In this document: positions 9,968 through 55,835 of the stretch, piece after piece
Numbering within the stretch: the stretch's first letter is position 1
Layout: every line of letters starts with the position of its first letter
Assembly (NCBI RefSeq): GCF_000972845.2
Contig: NC_040016.1
Coordinates: 15,228,967 to 15,292,966 of the forward strand
Origin: Larimichthys crocea
Taxonomy: Eukaryota; Chordata; Actinopteri; Sciaenidae
Length of the DNA stretch: 64,000 nucleotides
Direction of reading: 5' to 3'
Position numbers and translations under genes: made by a program
Notes under the pieces: model-generated
Told to the model about the DNA's origin: nothing
Database searches by the model: none
Seen by the model: only the letters and a program-made list of their open reading frames with translations

Positions 9968-11870
9968 TTCAACCATTCACATCACACAGTAAAAACAGCA
10001 ACATTTAATTTACTTTGGCCCTAAAATTGTAACTGCTGTCGAGGTAAGACTTGACCTTTTTCTTAAAACGACTACTTCTCAAGATGAAATTGCAAGCCTA
10101 GTGTTTGGCCACAGTGTGGCAGCATGTGGCTCCTGCATTTCAAACAACCATTCATGACCAATGCCAGAAGAATGTAGTTGCACTGGAACACCTACTGTAG
10201 GTGTTTCAGTGCATAGACTCTGATGTAGAGGAGCGCTGTGAAATGATACAGTCACACCCTTGAGCTAACAATGACTTTGGAATGCATACATTTGGAGAGC
10301 ATCTCTGGATTGCACCTCCCAACAACAATGAAGGTCCTATTTTGGCAGGATTATACACAGTGGACACTAAGTTTTCACATAGGCCATGTTGCTATTTGAA
10401 AATAAAATTTGTACATATATCCACTACATATTAAGTATTATCCAACTTGCTAACTCAAAAACATTTGACATTCTGAATTCGTTTGCATTATAACAGCAAC
10501 TTCTTTGTTCTAATTTGAAGAATTACTGGCAAAAGTTTCTATTAAACAAGTTAAAATATTTTATTATCACATTCTGCAGCTGGTGAAACCATTTTCAGAG
10601 GCACAAAATGCACAAATTATATAATTCCTAACTAAGCACGTGCTATCACAACTGACAACGTCACAACTAACTGTTTCTCTAAATAAATAATCCTGTTACA
10701 GATAAATAAGAAAATAAAATTAAAAGAAACTAAAGCTTTCACCATCTCTCACCATCACCACACAAACGGACAGTTTGTGTGAAGAAAGACCATCTCAAAT
10801 GCAAATCGCAACACAGATTCGATCCCTCAAACAGTATCACCAAAATATTCACAGATTATCAACTCCCTCAGCATGTATAGCAGCTTTTCTTTGTCAAAAT
10901 ATATTCTGTAAGTGCAAATACAAGTCAGTGCAAAGGTCTCACCCTTTACACTGAGAAGACCTCCTGAAAGGACTGTGTTTTTTTACTGAGGAACAGTAGT
11001 TTTGTGTGTGTTGATAAAACTGTTTGAGTTCAGCAAACATGTTCAGATACAGTACACATCAGACTGAATTGTATAAAAGTTATACTAACGCACATTTGAG
11101 AAGGTCCTCTGCTTAAAAAATATAAATATGGCAATTATGTTGATCCCTTAATTTCTCTTAAATACCTTAATAACAATATTAGTTATCACATAATAACAAA
11201 ATACAGTTTATATTCAGGCTTACATACACTGCCTGGTACAGAGTGTCTTGTTATTACTGAGGTCCCTGAAAGAAAACATTGTTGAGGAGATGGCTCTCTT
11301 CGACAAATAAACCGGACGGTGAAACACTTCTGTCACGTGTCACTGTCCACGGCTGTGTTATCCCAACTATTAACACTCTGACACATGAAACCGCTTCCTT
11401 TTACCCTTGACATGCACTGCCCTTGACCCCTGCCACAACAAGACATTGTTTTCTGCCATCATACCACAACCATCACCATAACTGTTTTGCTCCATGCCAG
11501 AGGAGACTTTCTGGCATTCTGTAGTGCTTTTACAGGGGGCTGGACAAAAAGCAGTGTGTCTGCTTTGGCACTTGTCTTGCGATTTCAGTTCATCTGGTGC
11601 CTCTGATACCTCTTCGCCAGTGCTACATATTTCCAAACACACAGATAACAGTGGTCTTTTCTCAGTCTCTCATTATGGCGGTCCTGCCAGGCAGCATCCC
11701 CTAAAAAACACTCCAAAGAATCCCTTCATGTTGCGGCTTGGTGTTAAAAATATATCTAATGTAGATAGTATGAGATGGATGAATGTACCCCAGCACCAGA
11801 GCATTATAAAGGGAAGCTGGTTGAAGAGGTTTGTAGTCTCTCAAACTATGCTGGAAAAGAGAGGTGGGTG

Positions 11871-16203
<4,333 letters not shown>

Positions 16204-18037
16204 GGTGTAACGAGTTGACCGACGCTGGTGATGGCGGAGAAAGTGAACGAGTGGATTTTGCCGGTAGGTAGTCACAATCACACTGACTGAAATCGGTGAA
16301 CCACGTTCAAAGACAAGTGCAAGTCTCCTCCCACTGTGCCAGAGCAGTCACATGAGTTGTATCAGTGACGCACATCCGCTCGTCAGTAAATGCCGCATGG
16401 CTCCAGTGACACTGAACAGCTGAATGAAAATGGCATTTAAACTGGAGATTTGATGAACGGCATAGCTGTAGATAGAAAACCATATGACTATGGGTCTTCA
16501 CCTCAGCATACAGCATGCTATATATACATATATGTCTTTTGGTTGTGACGTACCACACTATGGAGACATCAGGCATTCAACCTTTGAGGTTACACAATTC
16601 AGCTCTGTGAAGGTTGAAAGTTCTCCTCTGTAACCTTGGATGGATGAGGGCAACAAGCTGCTGACGTAGGATGAACTCAGGGGTCAAACTTCTTAGGAAA
16701 TCCCATCGATATTGCTCTAAAAAATATATATATAAAAAAATATATTTTTTATTCTCTGCATTTATTAACTCCTGCCAGAGGAGAGTATATTTTTATATGA
16801 CCTAAAAGAAACCAGCTTTGATGATTTTGATGTTTTTTTTTCATAAGGTGCCTCTCTCCTCTCTTTCCCTCTCTCTGATCTCTTCTTTACTACATACCCA
16901 CCCACCAACGTGATCTCGTGTCATGTACTCCAACTTGCCTCTATCATCACTCTGTATCACTGTATTTGTCTCTGCATTTGTCCTGTGTCCTATCTGTGAA
17001 CACTTATCGCACAATACTAAAAAAAAAGATGTTTCTGCAGGAAAAGAAAAAAAAATCTTATAATCATACATTTTTTTCTTGTGAATTTCTGAATAAAACT
17101 AATTTTACTTTGTCGCTTTGGCTGAACTGGTCGCAATCACACACATACGCAACCTGTGCTCAGATGTCATAAGAGGCATTGCTTATTTTAAGGTTAAAGT
17201 CTGAAACCACTGTTGAGTCAGTGCTGGCTTCTTGACCTCATTACCATCCTGTAACTTTGAACTAATTGGCCCTTGTGAGGCAATACTGTGTCTGTCACCA
17301 TAACCTATATTCACATATGGGTTACATGCAGTATAAACTCCTTTATCCCTGTGAATGAGTGTTGTTGGGTTCATTGCAATAGTGCAGCGCCATCTCCATG
17401 TCATGTGTGCTTATCTCAAACTACATACCCTTGCCGAGCTGTGTGTAATCTCTATGTCTCATACTTGTAAGAGCGGGAGGAAACTGTGTGACAGCCTTGA
17501 ACGGTATCACTATCACTGTGCTGTCAGAGTACTGTCCATCAGTGCAGTCTAGTTTAGTCCAAGTTTAGTCCCAACGATATAACTGAATGTAACAGGAAAG
17601 TATTTGGATGTTGTAATGACACCAAGACTCTTTGGTTTGACTGTTTTTAATTACCGTCATAACTTAAATGCAAAACACTAAATACAGCTTTTACTGTAAG
17701 TCTGGGAATTTTTAGTTTTTAGCAGTGTTAATATCATAATGTCATTTTTATAGCTGTGGATTATATAGAGCTGGCATAACATAAACCTTTTAATATATAC
17801 ATACAAAATTCCCACAATTGTCAAAGATTGACTATAAAAGAAAAAAAACTACAATCCTTAAAAACAAATAAAGCTTACAAATCATTTGAAGAATACATAA
17901 AAGACAATAAGCACTATTATTTAAATGTCGCAACACCATTAATCAAGTTTCATTTCAAATCACCAATCCAACATGTTTTCCACATTCTTGCAACAGCGAG
18001 TTAAACCTTCACGCCACACTGTACGCCTTTACATCTT
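16204..18037. other. prelid3b-tubb1 intergenic spacer
   Basis: The first hundred bases or so should hold the prelid3b promoter; there is no TATA box at the expected distance. The rest is AT-rich with no recognisable exon. I looked for the small ATP5F1E gene, which lies between these genes in human, and did not find it. The part next to 18037 must include the tubb1 3' UTR; minus-strand ATTAAA hexamers at 17789-17794 and 17646-17651 are weak poly(A) candidates. Confidence 0.5.
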
Positions 18038-19179
18038 CTACTCATCTACAGTGTCGTTGCTTTTTTCTATCACTGTTTCCAGTTTGATTTCCTGTCGAGA
18101 CTGAACACTCATTGCTGGTGTTGAGGGTCCCTCCTCTTCTTCGTCTTCTGCATCCCAACCTATATCAGCAGTGGCTTCTTGGTACTGCTGGTACTCTGAC
18201 ACCAGGTCATTGAGGTTGCTCTCTGCCTCAGTGAACTCCATTTCATCCATACCTTCCCCTGTGTACCAGTGAAGAAAAGCTTTGCGTCTAAACATCATGG
18301 AAAACTGCTCACCCACACGGCGGAATATCTCCTGAATTGCTGTGTTGTTGCCAATGAAGGTGGAGGCCATTTTGAGGCCTCGTGGTGGGATGTCACACAC
18401 GGCGACCTTGACGTTATGGGGGATCCAGTCCACAAAGTAGTTGCTGTTTTTCTGCTGCATTGCAAGCATTTGTTCATCTACCTCTTTGGTAGACATCCGG
18501 CCACGGAACATGCCAGCAACCGTCAGGTACCGTCCCCGCCTTGGGTCACATGCTGTCATCATGTTGCGGGCGTCAAACATCTGTTGGGTGAGCTCAGGCA
18601 CCGTTAGGGCTCGATACTGTTGGCTGCCACGGGCCGTCAGGGGGGCAAAACCTGGCATAAAGAAGTGGAGGCGAGGGAATGGCACCATGTTGACAGCCAG
18701 CTTCCTCAGGTCTGCGTTGAGCTGTCCGGGGAATCTCAGAGAAGTTGTGACACCACTCATGGTCATGCAGACCAAGTGGTTGAGGTCCCCGTAAGTCGGG
18801 GTGGTCAGTTTCAGCGTGCGGAAGCAGATGTCGTAGAGGGCCTCGTTGTCGATGCAGAAAGTCTCGTCTGTGTTCTCAAGGAGTTGGTGGACTGAGAGGG
18901 TGGCATTGTAGGGCTCCACCACCGTGTCAGAGACTTTAGGGGAGGGCATGATGCTGAAGCTGTTCATAATGCGGTCAGGATACTCCTCTCGGATCTTGTT
19001 GATGATGAGGGTTCCCATGCCAGAGCCAGTGCCACCCCCCAGTGAGTGAACCAGCTGGAAACCCTGCAGGCAATCACAACTTTCACTCTCGTTCCTCACC
19101 CTGTCAATCACCTGCTCCACCAGCTCCGCTCCCTCGGTGTAGTGGCCCTTCGCCCAGTTATTCCCAGCTCCTGAGTTCC
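18038..19179 (-). CDS. tubb1: tubb1 exon 4 (last coding)
   Basis: 1142 bases encode [20 protein letters not shown] to the C-terminus, with the GTPase loop GGGTGSG, catalytic-loop segments of the second domain and the extended tail ending SNDTVDE before a TAG stop at 18038-18040. Confidence 0.97.
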
Positions 19180-20928
19180 CTGTAATACCAAAATTGTATT
19201 GTATTAAAATTCTCAGTTCAATGTTGCCATTGTTTCTTTTCTTGCACTTGCAACTTCAATTTAGGAAATATTCTGGTTTTCAACTTGACATACATGTTCT
19301 TCTGTATGTTAAAGTGTGTCGACATTAAGCTGAACACGAGGCAGTTTTGCTCACTAGAATTTTAGAAAAACTCAATTTCACCCAACCTTGACACAGTTTA
19401 GATGCAGGATTTATTAATTTAGCATTTGTATCCAAAGTACCACATATAGCAGTACCATGAGCTTTTATAGTTTAGTAGTGTCTTTCTTTTTTTCATATAA
19501 TAAAAAAAAAAGTACATTCATATAATCACATCATGATAGCATGTATTCTCCGGTGTTTGTATTACCATGGATGAAGTTGTCTGGTCTAAAAAGGGCCCCG
19601 ATGCGGCTTCCTCTCACACTGTCCATTGTACCAGGCTCCAAGTCAACAAGCAAGGCCCTGGGGACATATTTACCACCTGCAAACAGAAATGTATCATTAA
19701 TATAGCCAGAAATGGGCATCCTGAACATAAATATGCCCTCACTTTGTGTCAAGGTTTAAGACCAGTAATATTTAAAAAACACAATTGGGTAATAAGTAAC
19801 TGCATTCATAAAATACACAGAATCAGGAAGAAAATTGCATCTGTTAAATGAACAATTTGCAGTAAACTCTCTGTTACCATGTGCCTCATTGAAGTAGACG
19901 TTGACCCGCTCCAGTTGGAGAACACTGTCTCCCTCATATATGCCTGTTGCATTGAGTCCATGTTCATCACTGATCACTTCCCAGAACTAGAAAGACAAAA
20001 AAGGAAATCGTCACTGTAATATCGACAGAACTCAAAGTGTTTACTTAAAGATACATGTTAGCTGTGTTGCGCTGTTTAAAGAGATGAACGAATTCCCAAG
20101 AATATAATTATATTTCCCCTCTAGGTTTTTTATATGGTTGCTTTCCCATGTATACATCTGTGTAGATTTTTATTCAGTTTGACATAAGTATAATTGTTAG
20201 ATCTGTGTATGACTGCCAAATCTCTACTTTGACTCTTTCTCGGATATGTACATGATAAATTAATCCCTGTTTTATTTATTTCACAAACACAAAAGTAGCC
20301 ATGTAGCACTCATGATTTTGATCAGATTAAGAACCCCCGCTATACATGACAAAAATACTTTTAAAAAATTACAGTAAAATAACTGAAATAACTGTTATTT
20401 TTAGACAGCCACATCCTTCAATTTTAAAAAGCGTTATGTTAGAATACTTTAGCTGTATTATCTTGCAGTTCCTCTCTCTTGTTTCATGTTAGCCATGATA
20501 AAAATGTCCCGCCCATGCCAGTCTCGCTTTGGCTCTTATCTTTTCCTTGAATGCTTGAGAGGGAACACCCTGTGTCACTCACAACTGTTGGTGTCAGCAT
20601 GCAAAGGAACAGTGCATACAGTACATCGAAATATGGATAATCATTTCAATAAAGTCAAATAATATGTTTGTTTATAAATGCACATAATGAATGCTACTTA
20701 TGTTTCCTCATATAGTTTTGAGCTGAATACAGTAATTTATAAATTTATACTTTCAAACAGTGACTGAAGTTTATATTTCAACAGAAGTTAATTTGATGTG
20801 AGCAGTAAAGATAGAACATTACCTCATACATATCATAACTTTAATAAAATGATTTTATTTTATTTTATTACCTTTGAGCCGATCTGGTTTCCACATTGTC
20901 CAATTTGCAGATGTACAATTTCACGCAT
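18038..20928 (-). CDS. tubb1: Beta-tubulin, tubulin beta 1 class VI-like, complete, 4 exons
   Basis: Exons are 20872-20928 (57 bases), 19878-19986 (109), 19566-19676 (111) and 18038-19179 (1142). The first three sizes are the classic vertebrate beta-tubulin pattern. The product is 472 residues. It starts with the MREI autoregulation tetrapeptide and carries the nucleotide-binding GGGTGSG loop at standard positions 140-146. Microtubules built with beta-1 tubulin form the marginal band of platelets and thrombocytes. Assignment to TUBB1 over other beta isotypes rests on SGVTTSLRF (Ser, not Cys, at position 239), [21 protein letters not shown], a divergent N-terminal half ([19 protein letters not shown]) and position next to prelid3b. 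The tail after the acidic stretch (AEDEEEEG) continues for about 25 residues to TVDE, longer than the usual ~445-451 residue family length. Confidence 0.95.
19566..19676 (-). CDS. tubb1: tubb1 exon 3
   Basis: 111 bases encode [20 protein letters not shown] through RPDNFIH and a split Gly codon; acceptor TTTGCAG, donor GTAATAC. Confidence 0.96.
19878..19986 (-). CDS. tubb1: tubb1 exon 2
   Basis: 109 bases encode [20 protein letters not shown] through FNEAH and a split Gly codon; acceptor TTTCTAG, donor GTAACAG. Confidence 0.96.
20872..20928 (-). CDS. tubb1: tubb1 exon 1 (coding part)
   Basis: 57 bases encode [19 protein letters not shown], followed by a GTAATA donor. The start is fixed by the invariant MREI; A is at -3. 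Confidence 0.96.
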
Positions 20929-20993
20929 GATGATCAGACTACAGTACACAGAACAGCTGGGAGTCTCTGATAGGCTTCAGAGCTCAAACCAGT

Positions 20994-21002
20994 CTTTTAT
21001 AC
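20994..21002 (-). promoter_or_regulatory. TATA box of tubb1
   Basis: CTTTTATAC on the plus strand reads GTATAAAAG on the minus strand, a near-ideal TATA element about 66-74 bases upstream of the tubb1 ATG. It would place the transcription start near 20965-20970 with a 5' UTR of about 40 bases. Confidence 0.75.
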
Positions 21003-21013
21003 AGGACCAGAAA

Positions 21014-21033
21014 TGATGTCATCAGTGATGTCA
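21014..21033. promoter_or_regulatory. Paired TGATGTCA sites upstream of the tubb1 TATA box
   Basis: Two TGATGTCA octamers (21014-21021 and 21026-21033) lie 12 bases apart start to start, close to one helical turn. The octamer is a CRE/AP-1-family variant (consensus TGACGTCA). Together with a GATA motif at 20969-20972 and AAGATAAG (minus strand, 20535-20542) in intron 1, the arrangement suits a thrombocyte promoter, but binding is inferred. Confidence 0.45.
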
Positions 21034-22550
21034 GGAAGTCACCCAAGTTTGTTATATGCGACAGGTCCCCGAATACTTTACGTAAGCCCCCCTATGTCTT
21101 CCAATATGCTGCCTTATGTTTTGTTGTATATCTGTATATTTAATTATATTTGTACACTGTAAATAGAATTGTTAATAATAAAGGAAAAGGCAGATCATAA
21201 TTCCTTATGTGCAAAACTGTACAAACTTGCAAAGCTGCAGATGAAAACGGTTGGTGCAGTAATGCACAACAAAACAACATTGCTATTTTGTCTTTTTTTT
21301 ACGGCTAAAAATATCTGTGAGCTGTAACACCGACCAAAAACAGGAAGGAAATGTAGAGGATAAATGAAAGTAATGTGTCTCTCTGGCCAGTCTCAGATAA
21401 CGCCTACTTGATGTAGCAAATGTATCAATTTAATACATACACAGTAACACACACAAATACCAAACTTGTTGTTTCTATGTCTGACAGGAAGGAATAGTTT
21501 CAGAGGACAAAATTGCAGAAATATTTGTGAATATTTTTTTCCCAAATCTTCTTCCCTAAAGGACCCAGATGTTTCAAAATACAAATAGTTTCCCTTTTTC
21601 AGCTAATAGTCAGTGTAGGAGTAATAATAAAGCAGTAAAATGTGCAGCAGAGATTATAAGAGATGCTACCATCTAGAGGGCTATCACAGACATGACACGA
21701 TATCACTGGAGCAAGCAAATCTTTCCAAATCTTTGCACAGGTTCCTCACACACATCACACTGTGTGCACAGTTATATGTGAATGTGTTTGCAGCCTTTAC
21801 AAGAGCTGTACCTTTCAGTCCTTCTGCACTACTTAGTTACATTTTTAATGAAGTTTGTTTGTCACCAGCAGAAAAAAAACAACAAATATATAAAGGTTGT
21901 CATGGGTAGATTATTTTTGAGAAACGCTGATCCACAGACTGAATGAATAGATGATGTTTTGGTGACTAACGAGTATGTGTTTTACATTTTCCTTATCTGT
22001 GGCTGTGTTTTATAATTTAATTAAATATAATACAAAGTTTGAAAGGTCAATCTTAGTTACTCACACGGACAGAAATGCCACATACTAAAATACTTGCTGT
22101 GGTTTGCGGTGGTGAATTTTCCACCACTAACTTGTTTCAGTAGGTAGGAAACAATGAATCAGTGTTCACACCTATACCAGGACTGGTGGAAACAGTACTA
22201 TATTTTACCTTAGCATAAGTAGTAATAATAAGATGAGGAACCAGTTATGCATCAACACATAAGCAGCATTTAACTGTTGTTTAGTCCAATGGTCCCCAAC
22301 CTAGAGTTAAAATACAAATCTGAAGAAATGTCACAGAGGTACAAGATGAGGTCACAGGCAAGAAGAGCGTTTGTTGATTTGACTATGGTCTTTAACTTGC
22401 CTCTAAGATTGAAATCATTATTTCGTTTACTTCTTCAGTTGTCTGTTGGGGTTCATTAGAGAGCCACAGTAGCATTTAGCTGTCATTGATGACCTTTATG
22501 TGTTTTGCCCTGAGCTTCTTTGCCTTGCCTTTTGACGTATTTGGTGAGGG

Positions 22551-22552
<2 letters not shown>

Positions 22553-22592
<40 letters not shown>
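22553..22592. repeat. TG microsatellite
   Basis: About twenty uninterrupted GT dinucleotides. Confidence 0.97.
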
Positions 22593-22593
<1 letters not shown>

Positions 22594-23305
22594 TGTACCA
22601 GTCTGTAGGTCTGCTGCAAACTGTGTCAGTGGGTGTATGATTTGTGATACACAGTGTTTGCATGTGTGTGAGAGCTAGAGGGGGGGGAAAGGCCAGGAAA
22701 CCATTTAAGAACTCAGATCATCATCAGGTGACTTAAGTGTAGTGTATTGATCAATTTAAACAACACAGCAACCGATCTGAGGGACAAACTTGCAATTGAG
22801 TTTAAAAGTAGTCATTTAAACCTAAAGAAATATATAATAATGCCAAAGATTAGTGTGGTTGAGACATCAAGGTTTATCACTACATAAATAGGATATTGTT
22901 GGAGGTACCACAGTGAACAACATGTAATATGTGTGAAGGCGAGGTCAAATTATTCATTGTTTATTGTTTCTGAAGCTTTAAACCACACATTATGACCTTC
23001 CTCTGCTAATAAATTTGCTCACTTGTTGTTGAGTTAGGTTTAGTTCATTATTAGGATTAACAGTGATAGCAGCACATTTGTTGTTATGAAATGTAAACTC
23101 TAGCTGTATTGTTCTTTGGTGCCATCTTCCTCATGTAAAGCATAAGACACCCTTTTAGGAGATACAGAAAGGCTCTCTAGTGGTGTGAGTATGCCCCCAC
23201 AAGGGTGATCTAGTTTTTTTCCTATCCAGGTCCCAGAGAGGTGGACTTGAGTCACATGACTTGTATGGATTCATGGAGTCATGAACCGTATTGCTTTAAA
23301 CTCAC

Positions 23306-23633
23306 TTTAAAACTCTAGTCTGTAATATTTTAGAAGGATCTATTGGCAGAAATTTAATATAATATTCATGACTATGTTTGCATTAGTGTATAGTCACCTA
23401 AAACTGTTGTTTTTTTGTTACCCTACGTTTACCTACGGAGGGAGTGGGTCCTCTTACATGGAGTCTGCCATGTTGAGCTGCCATGTTGCTACAGTATCCC
23501 AGAACAGACAATTTTTCATGAGTTTTACAGGCTACCTACACACTCAGAAGGGGAGGTTGAAGTGAGGTGTATTCATTTACAATCCACAACTTCACTGTTA
23601 GATGTCACTAAATCCAACACACTGGACCTTTAA
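23306..23633. mobile_element. Non-autonomous DNA transposon (MITE), ~330 bases
   Basis: The right end reads CACACTGGACCTTTAA and the left end is an eroded reverse complement of it (TTTAAAACTCTAGTCTGTAA). The interior includes ATCTATTGGCAGAAAT and GGAGTCTGCCATGTT. I recognise this as a repeat family common in perciform fish genomes. It encodes nothing and depends on a transposase elsewhere. The superfamily cannot be fixed from this copy. Confidence 0.7.
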
Positions 23634-26084
23634 CACTACACCTTTGACTCAAAATGCCTTTAAGTATTCAAACGCATCTTATTATGATGATGTTTCACTG
23701 TCACACAACAAAAGGTGCAGACCTCAAATCCCTTTTTCTTCAAACCAGTTGTTAAGATTTGATAGAATGCTATCAAACCCCAACCTTATTGTCCCAAAAA
23801 CAAGATACCAAAGCACTCTGGTCATTTTGTTTTCATTGGTATTTTCTAAAGGTTAATTGAATTAAAGCATCCATTCCTTCTGCAAATGTACTACACTAAC
23901 TGTTGCTCTGTTTAAAAATATGGCAATAAAATGTGGCAAATAATAATGACATAATGATGTTTGGATTGGAAACACAAGGTTAGGGACTTGCATTTGTGGA
24001 CTTGTTGGTCCTGATTTGGGACTTGACACAGCCCTTAATAGCCAAGACTTGAGACTTATTGTGACTTGCAACAATGACTTTGTCCCACCTCTGCCAGGCC
24101 CTCATGCCCTGCATGGAACAACTTGACTGACGAGGTTTGGTGAACAAAGTATCCCTCATCTTTTGTTATCATTAGTATTATTGCTACTAATATGTCTGTG
24201 ATTAAATGTACAGTCTTTACCTATAGGTATTGATATATTTTTTTACTTCATTGATATGTTTTCGGTGTTATTGATTAGTACCTCTTGGGTGGATAGGTTG
24301 ATAATCATTTTGCTTCAAAGAGGGCGCCTCTCCCCTTCTGTACCTCTGCTTCATGACGCTCCGGGCAATCATGTGACCCAACCCTGCTTCATTCCAGATG
24401 CGTCAAGCGGCAGCAAGGAGCATACCGGAAGTACTTAAATCGCAACTTCAACCTAAAAGCATAACATTGCAAGAAACGATAACTTTTTTTTTTTTAATCA
24501 TAACTATGTGACATTCACTGGTGTATTTTACATTTGTGTGATGGATAATAATAATTAGTTTTATCTGTAACTACAGCCCCATGCCAAAATGTAGTCGTTA
24601 TTTACAGTGTATATTTTTTCAAGAAGCAATGGATACAATAAATAGTGTACAATTTTGAACTACTTATACTTAAATATTTTCATTTTATGCTGCGTTCAAT
24701 TCTAGCTCCACTACAGTTCAAACACCATACTTATGTCTACTTTAACACTTTAACATTTCATGCTTTTATTTAAATAACTTTTCAGGGCCCAAAGAGGTCA
24801 AATCATCTATTATATCACAATCAATCCTTGGAAGGGGGCTGACTACAGATTGGGAACCCTTATGCTAAACTACAAAACTGTAAATAACTTCAACCAGCTC
24901 TATTTAAACTGCAGTAGTAAAATGTGCTTGCTATGTGATATTCTAGTATTACCAGTCTAATAATGACATAGCATCGTATCACATTTTTTTTGTGGCAACA
25001 TTATTTTTTCTTTTGATTCTTTGAGTACATCTTGATAATTCTGATAATGTTTCTGTACTTTTACTGAAGTATACATTTTTATATATATATAATTTTTACT
25101 TTGTATTACAGTTTATTCTATTCTACAGGAAGTCATTCCTGCCCACTGCTATTACAATGTATAATGACTCTCAGAGATGCAGAGACAGCAGACCTATGCA
25201 CAGAGAGTTGTTGTGTATATTTTTCTTTTGTATATTTTATATATTTTTACATGGTTAGAACTATATGTTCTTCCTTACCTTAGACTTGCTAAGGAAGAGC
25301 ATATAAAGTGCAAGGAGAAAGTATAAATGTTCACACAAAATATGAAGAATAAGGGATTCATTCATGTAGTTCAGTGGATCAAGTTATCAAATGGGTTTTC
25401 ACATACAAGGTATCTTGGTATCTTGGCATGACAATAACCATAGCAAGAGAAAAGAAATGAAAATTCAAGAGTCCTAAATATAAAATAGACACATTTTCAA
25501 TTAATGATATAAATAATAATAGATCTATGTTTTTGAAATGAAAAGAGCTGTATAGAACTGGAAACGGAGGATGTGATGTGCAAATTTTTAAAGTATAAAA
25601 AATATGATATACCACCCTCCGGTTCCCAAACCAAGTCTTTACAAATTGTTCTAATAGATAAATAGAACACTGTGTGTGAAAAAACCCTCTGGAGTCATTA
25701 AGGACAAAAATATCCACTTCCAAAAAACTGTAATGAAAACTTTACAAATGAATATGTTTTTCTGCACAAATCTCTTAAACAACTTCAGCGTTGCTGAAAA
25801 ACTACCAAACATTCAGCGCTGTATAGGGGGGAAAAGTTAGGACAATTTCAAGGGCCCACGACTGACAGGGCCCCCCAAAAAATAGGTAAACACCAATATA
25901 AAATGATTAAACCTTCATCATTGAGTATATATATTTCAAATATAATAATAAAATTAACAATATCTTTGTTTTTATGTGTTTTGGGCAGTAAAAGTTAAAT
26001 AAAAATCTTGCATCAAATAGTGAACTGCACTGCATACTGTATGCAGACTTGCATGCACGTAGAAATCACCAGCAGTAAATCAAG

Positions 26085-26165
26085 TTCAAGTCGGCTTTAT
26101 TGTCAATACTGCAATATGTACAAGACATACAGAGAATTGAAATTACGTTTCTCTCTGTCCAAACA
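26085..26165 (-). mobile_element. LINE 3'-end fragment
   Basis: On the minus strand this reads TGTACATATTGCAGTATTGA, then CAATAAAGCCGACTTGAACTTGA, a 3' tail seen on many teleost non-LTR retrotransposon copies. Only the tail remains (5' truncation). Confidence 0.6.
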
Positions 26166-26169
26166 GTGT

Positions 26170-26206
26170 GAAGATGTAAAAATATATATAAAATAAAATA
26201 TGAAAA

Positions 26207-26237
<31 letters not shown>

Positions 26238-26390
26238 CAATATATACAAGCTAAAAGACATCCGGGAATAGAAAAGTCTGGAGATATAAATTGTATGAAC
26301 CGTATAAGCAGAATTATCAATATAAATATAAGTATGGCAGTATGATATAAATATAAATATAAATATAAATAAAGCAGTATGGTAGAATTA
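26170..26390. repeat. AT-rich simple repeats
   Basis: Consists of an A-rich stretch, a TA run (about 26213-26240) and ATAAAT repeats (about 26342-26372). Confidence 0.85.
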
Positions 26391-26760
26391 TAAATTGACA
26401 GAATTGACAGAAATATTGTGCTAGTACTAGTATTGAACTACAAGACGCAAAACAGTTGCAAGCCTTTAATCAGAGTCATGTAAAGCTTTTGATGGGATAG
26501 TTAGGTCCTACAGATGAGTTATTTTCCCTTTTTCATAAACAACATTAAGTACACTATTTATTTGAGAGATTTCTGCAGAGAAAACATTAATATGGAAAGA
26601 TTTTCTAGCAGTTTTATTGAGTGTTTTTTTTTCTTTAATGACTTAAAGAGGGTCGTAAATTCAACTGAAAATGTGTCATAGAAGCCAATTTAATAGTCCA
26701 ACACAGACAATGAATGAATGCATACTTTGCGCGAAGCTTCCATTAGGCCTTTATTGTGAA

Positions 26761-55835
<29,075 letters not shown>

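Larger units (their letters stand above)
21034..26760. other. tubb1-gnas intergenic region
   Basis: The two flanking genes are divergently transcribed. I see no coding exon in this interval. It holds a TG microsatellite (22553-22592), a teleost MITE (23306-23633), a LINE tail (about 26085-26165) and AT-rich spacer. Several small open frames are chance. Confidence 0.5.

Noticed and set aside
18269..18895. Plus-strand open frames of 90-117 codons over tubb1
   Set aside because: They are shadows of the GC-rich tubb1 last exon read on the opposite strand.
24300..24340. GAGGGCGCCTCTCC as another CTCF site
   Set aside because: It shares only the GGGCGC core; flanking positions do not fit the consensus.
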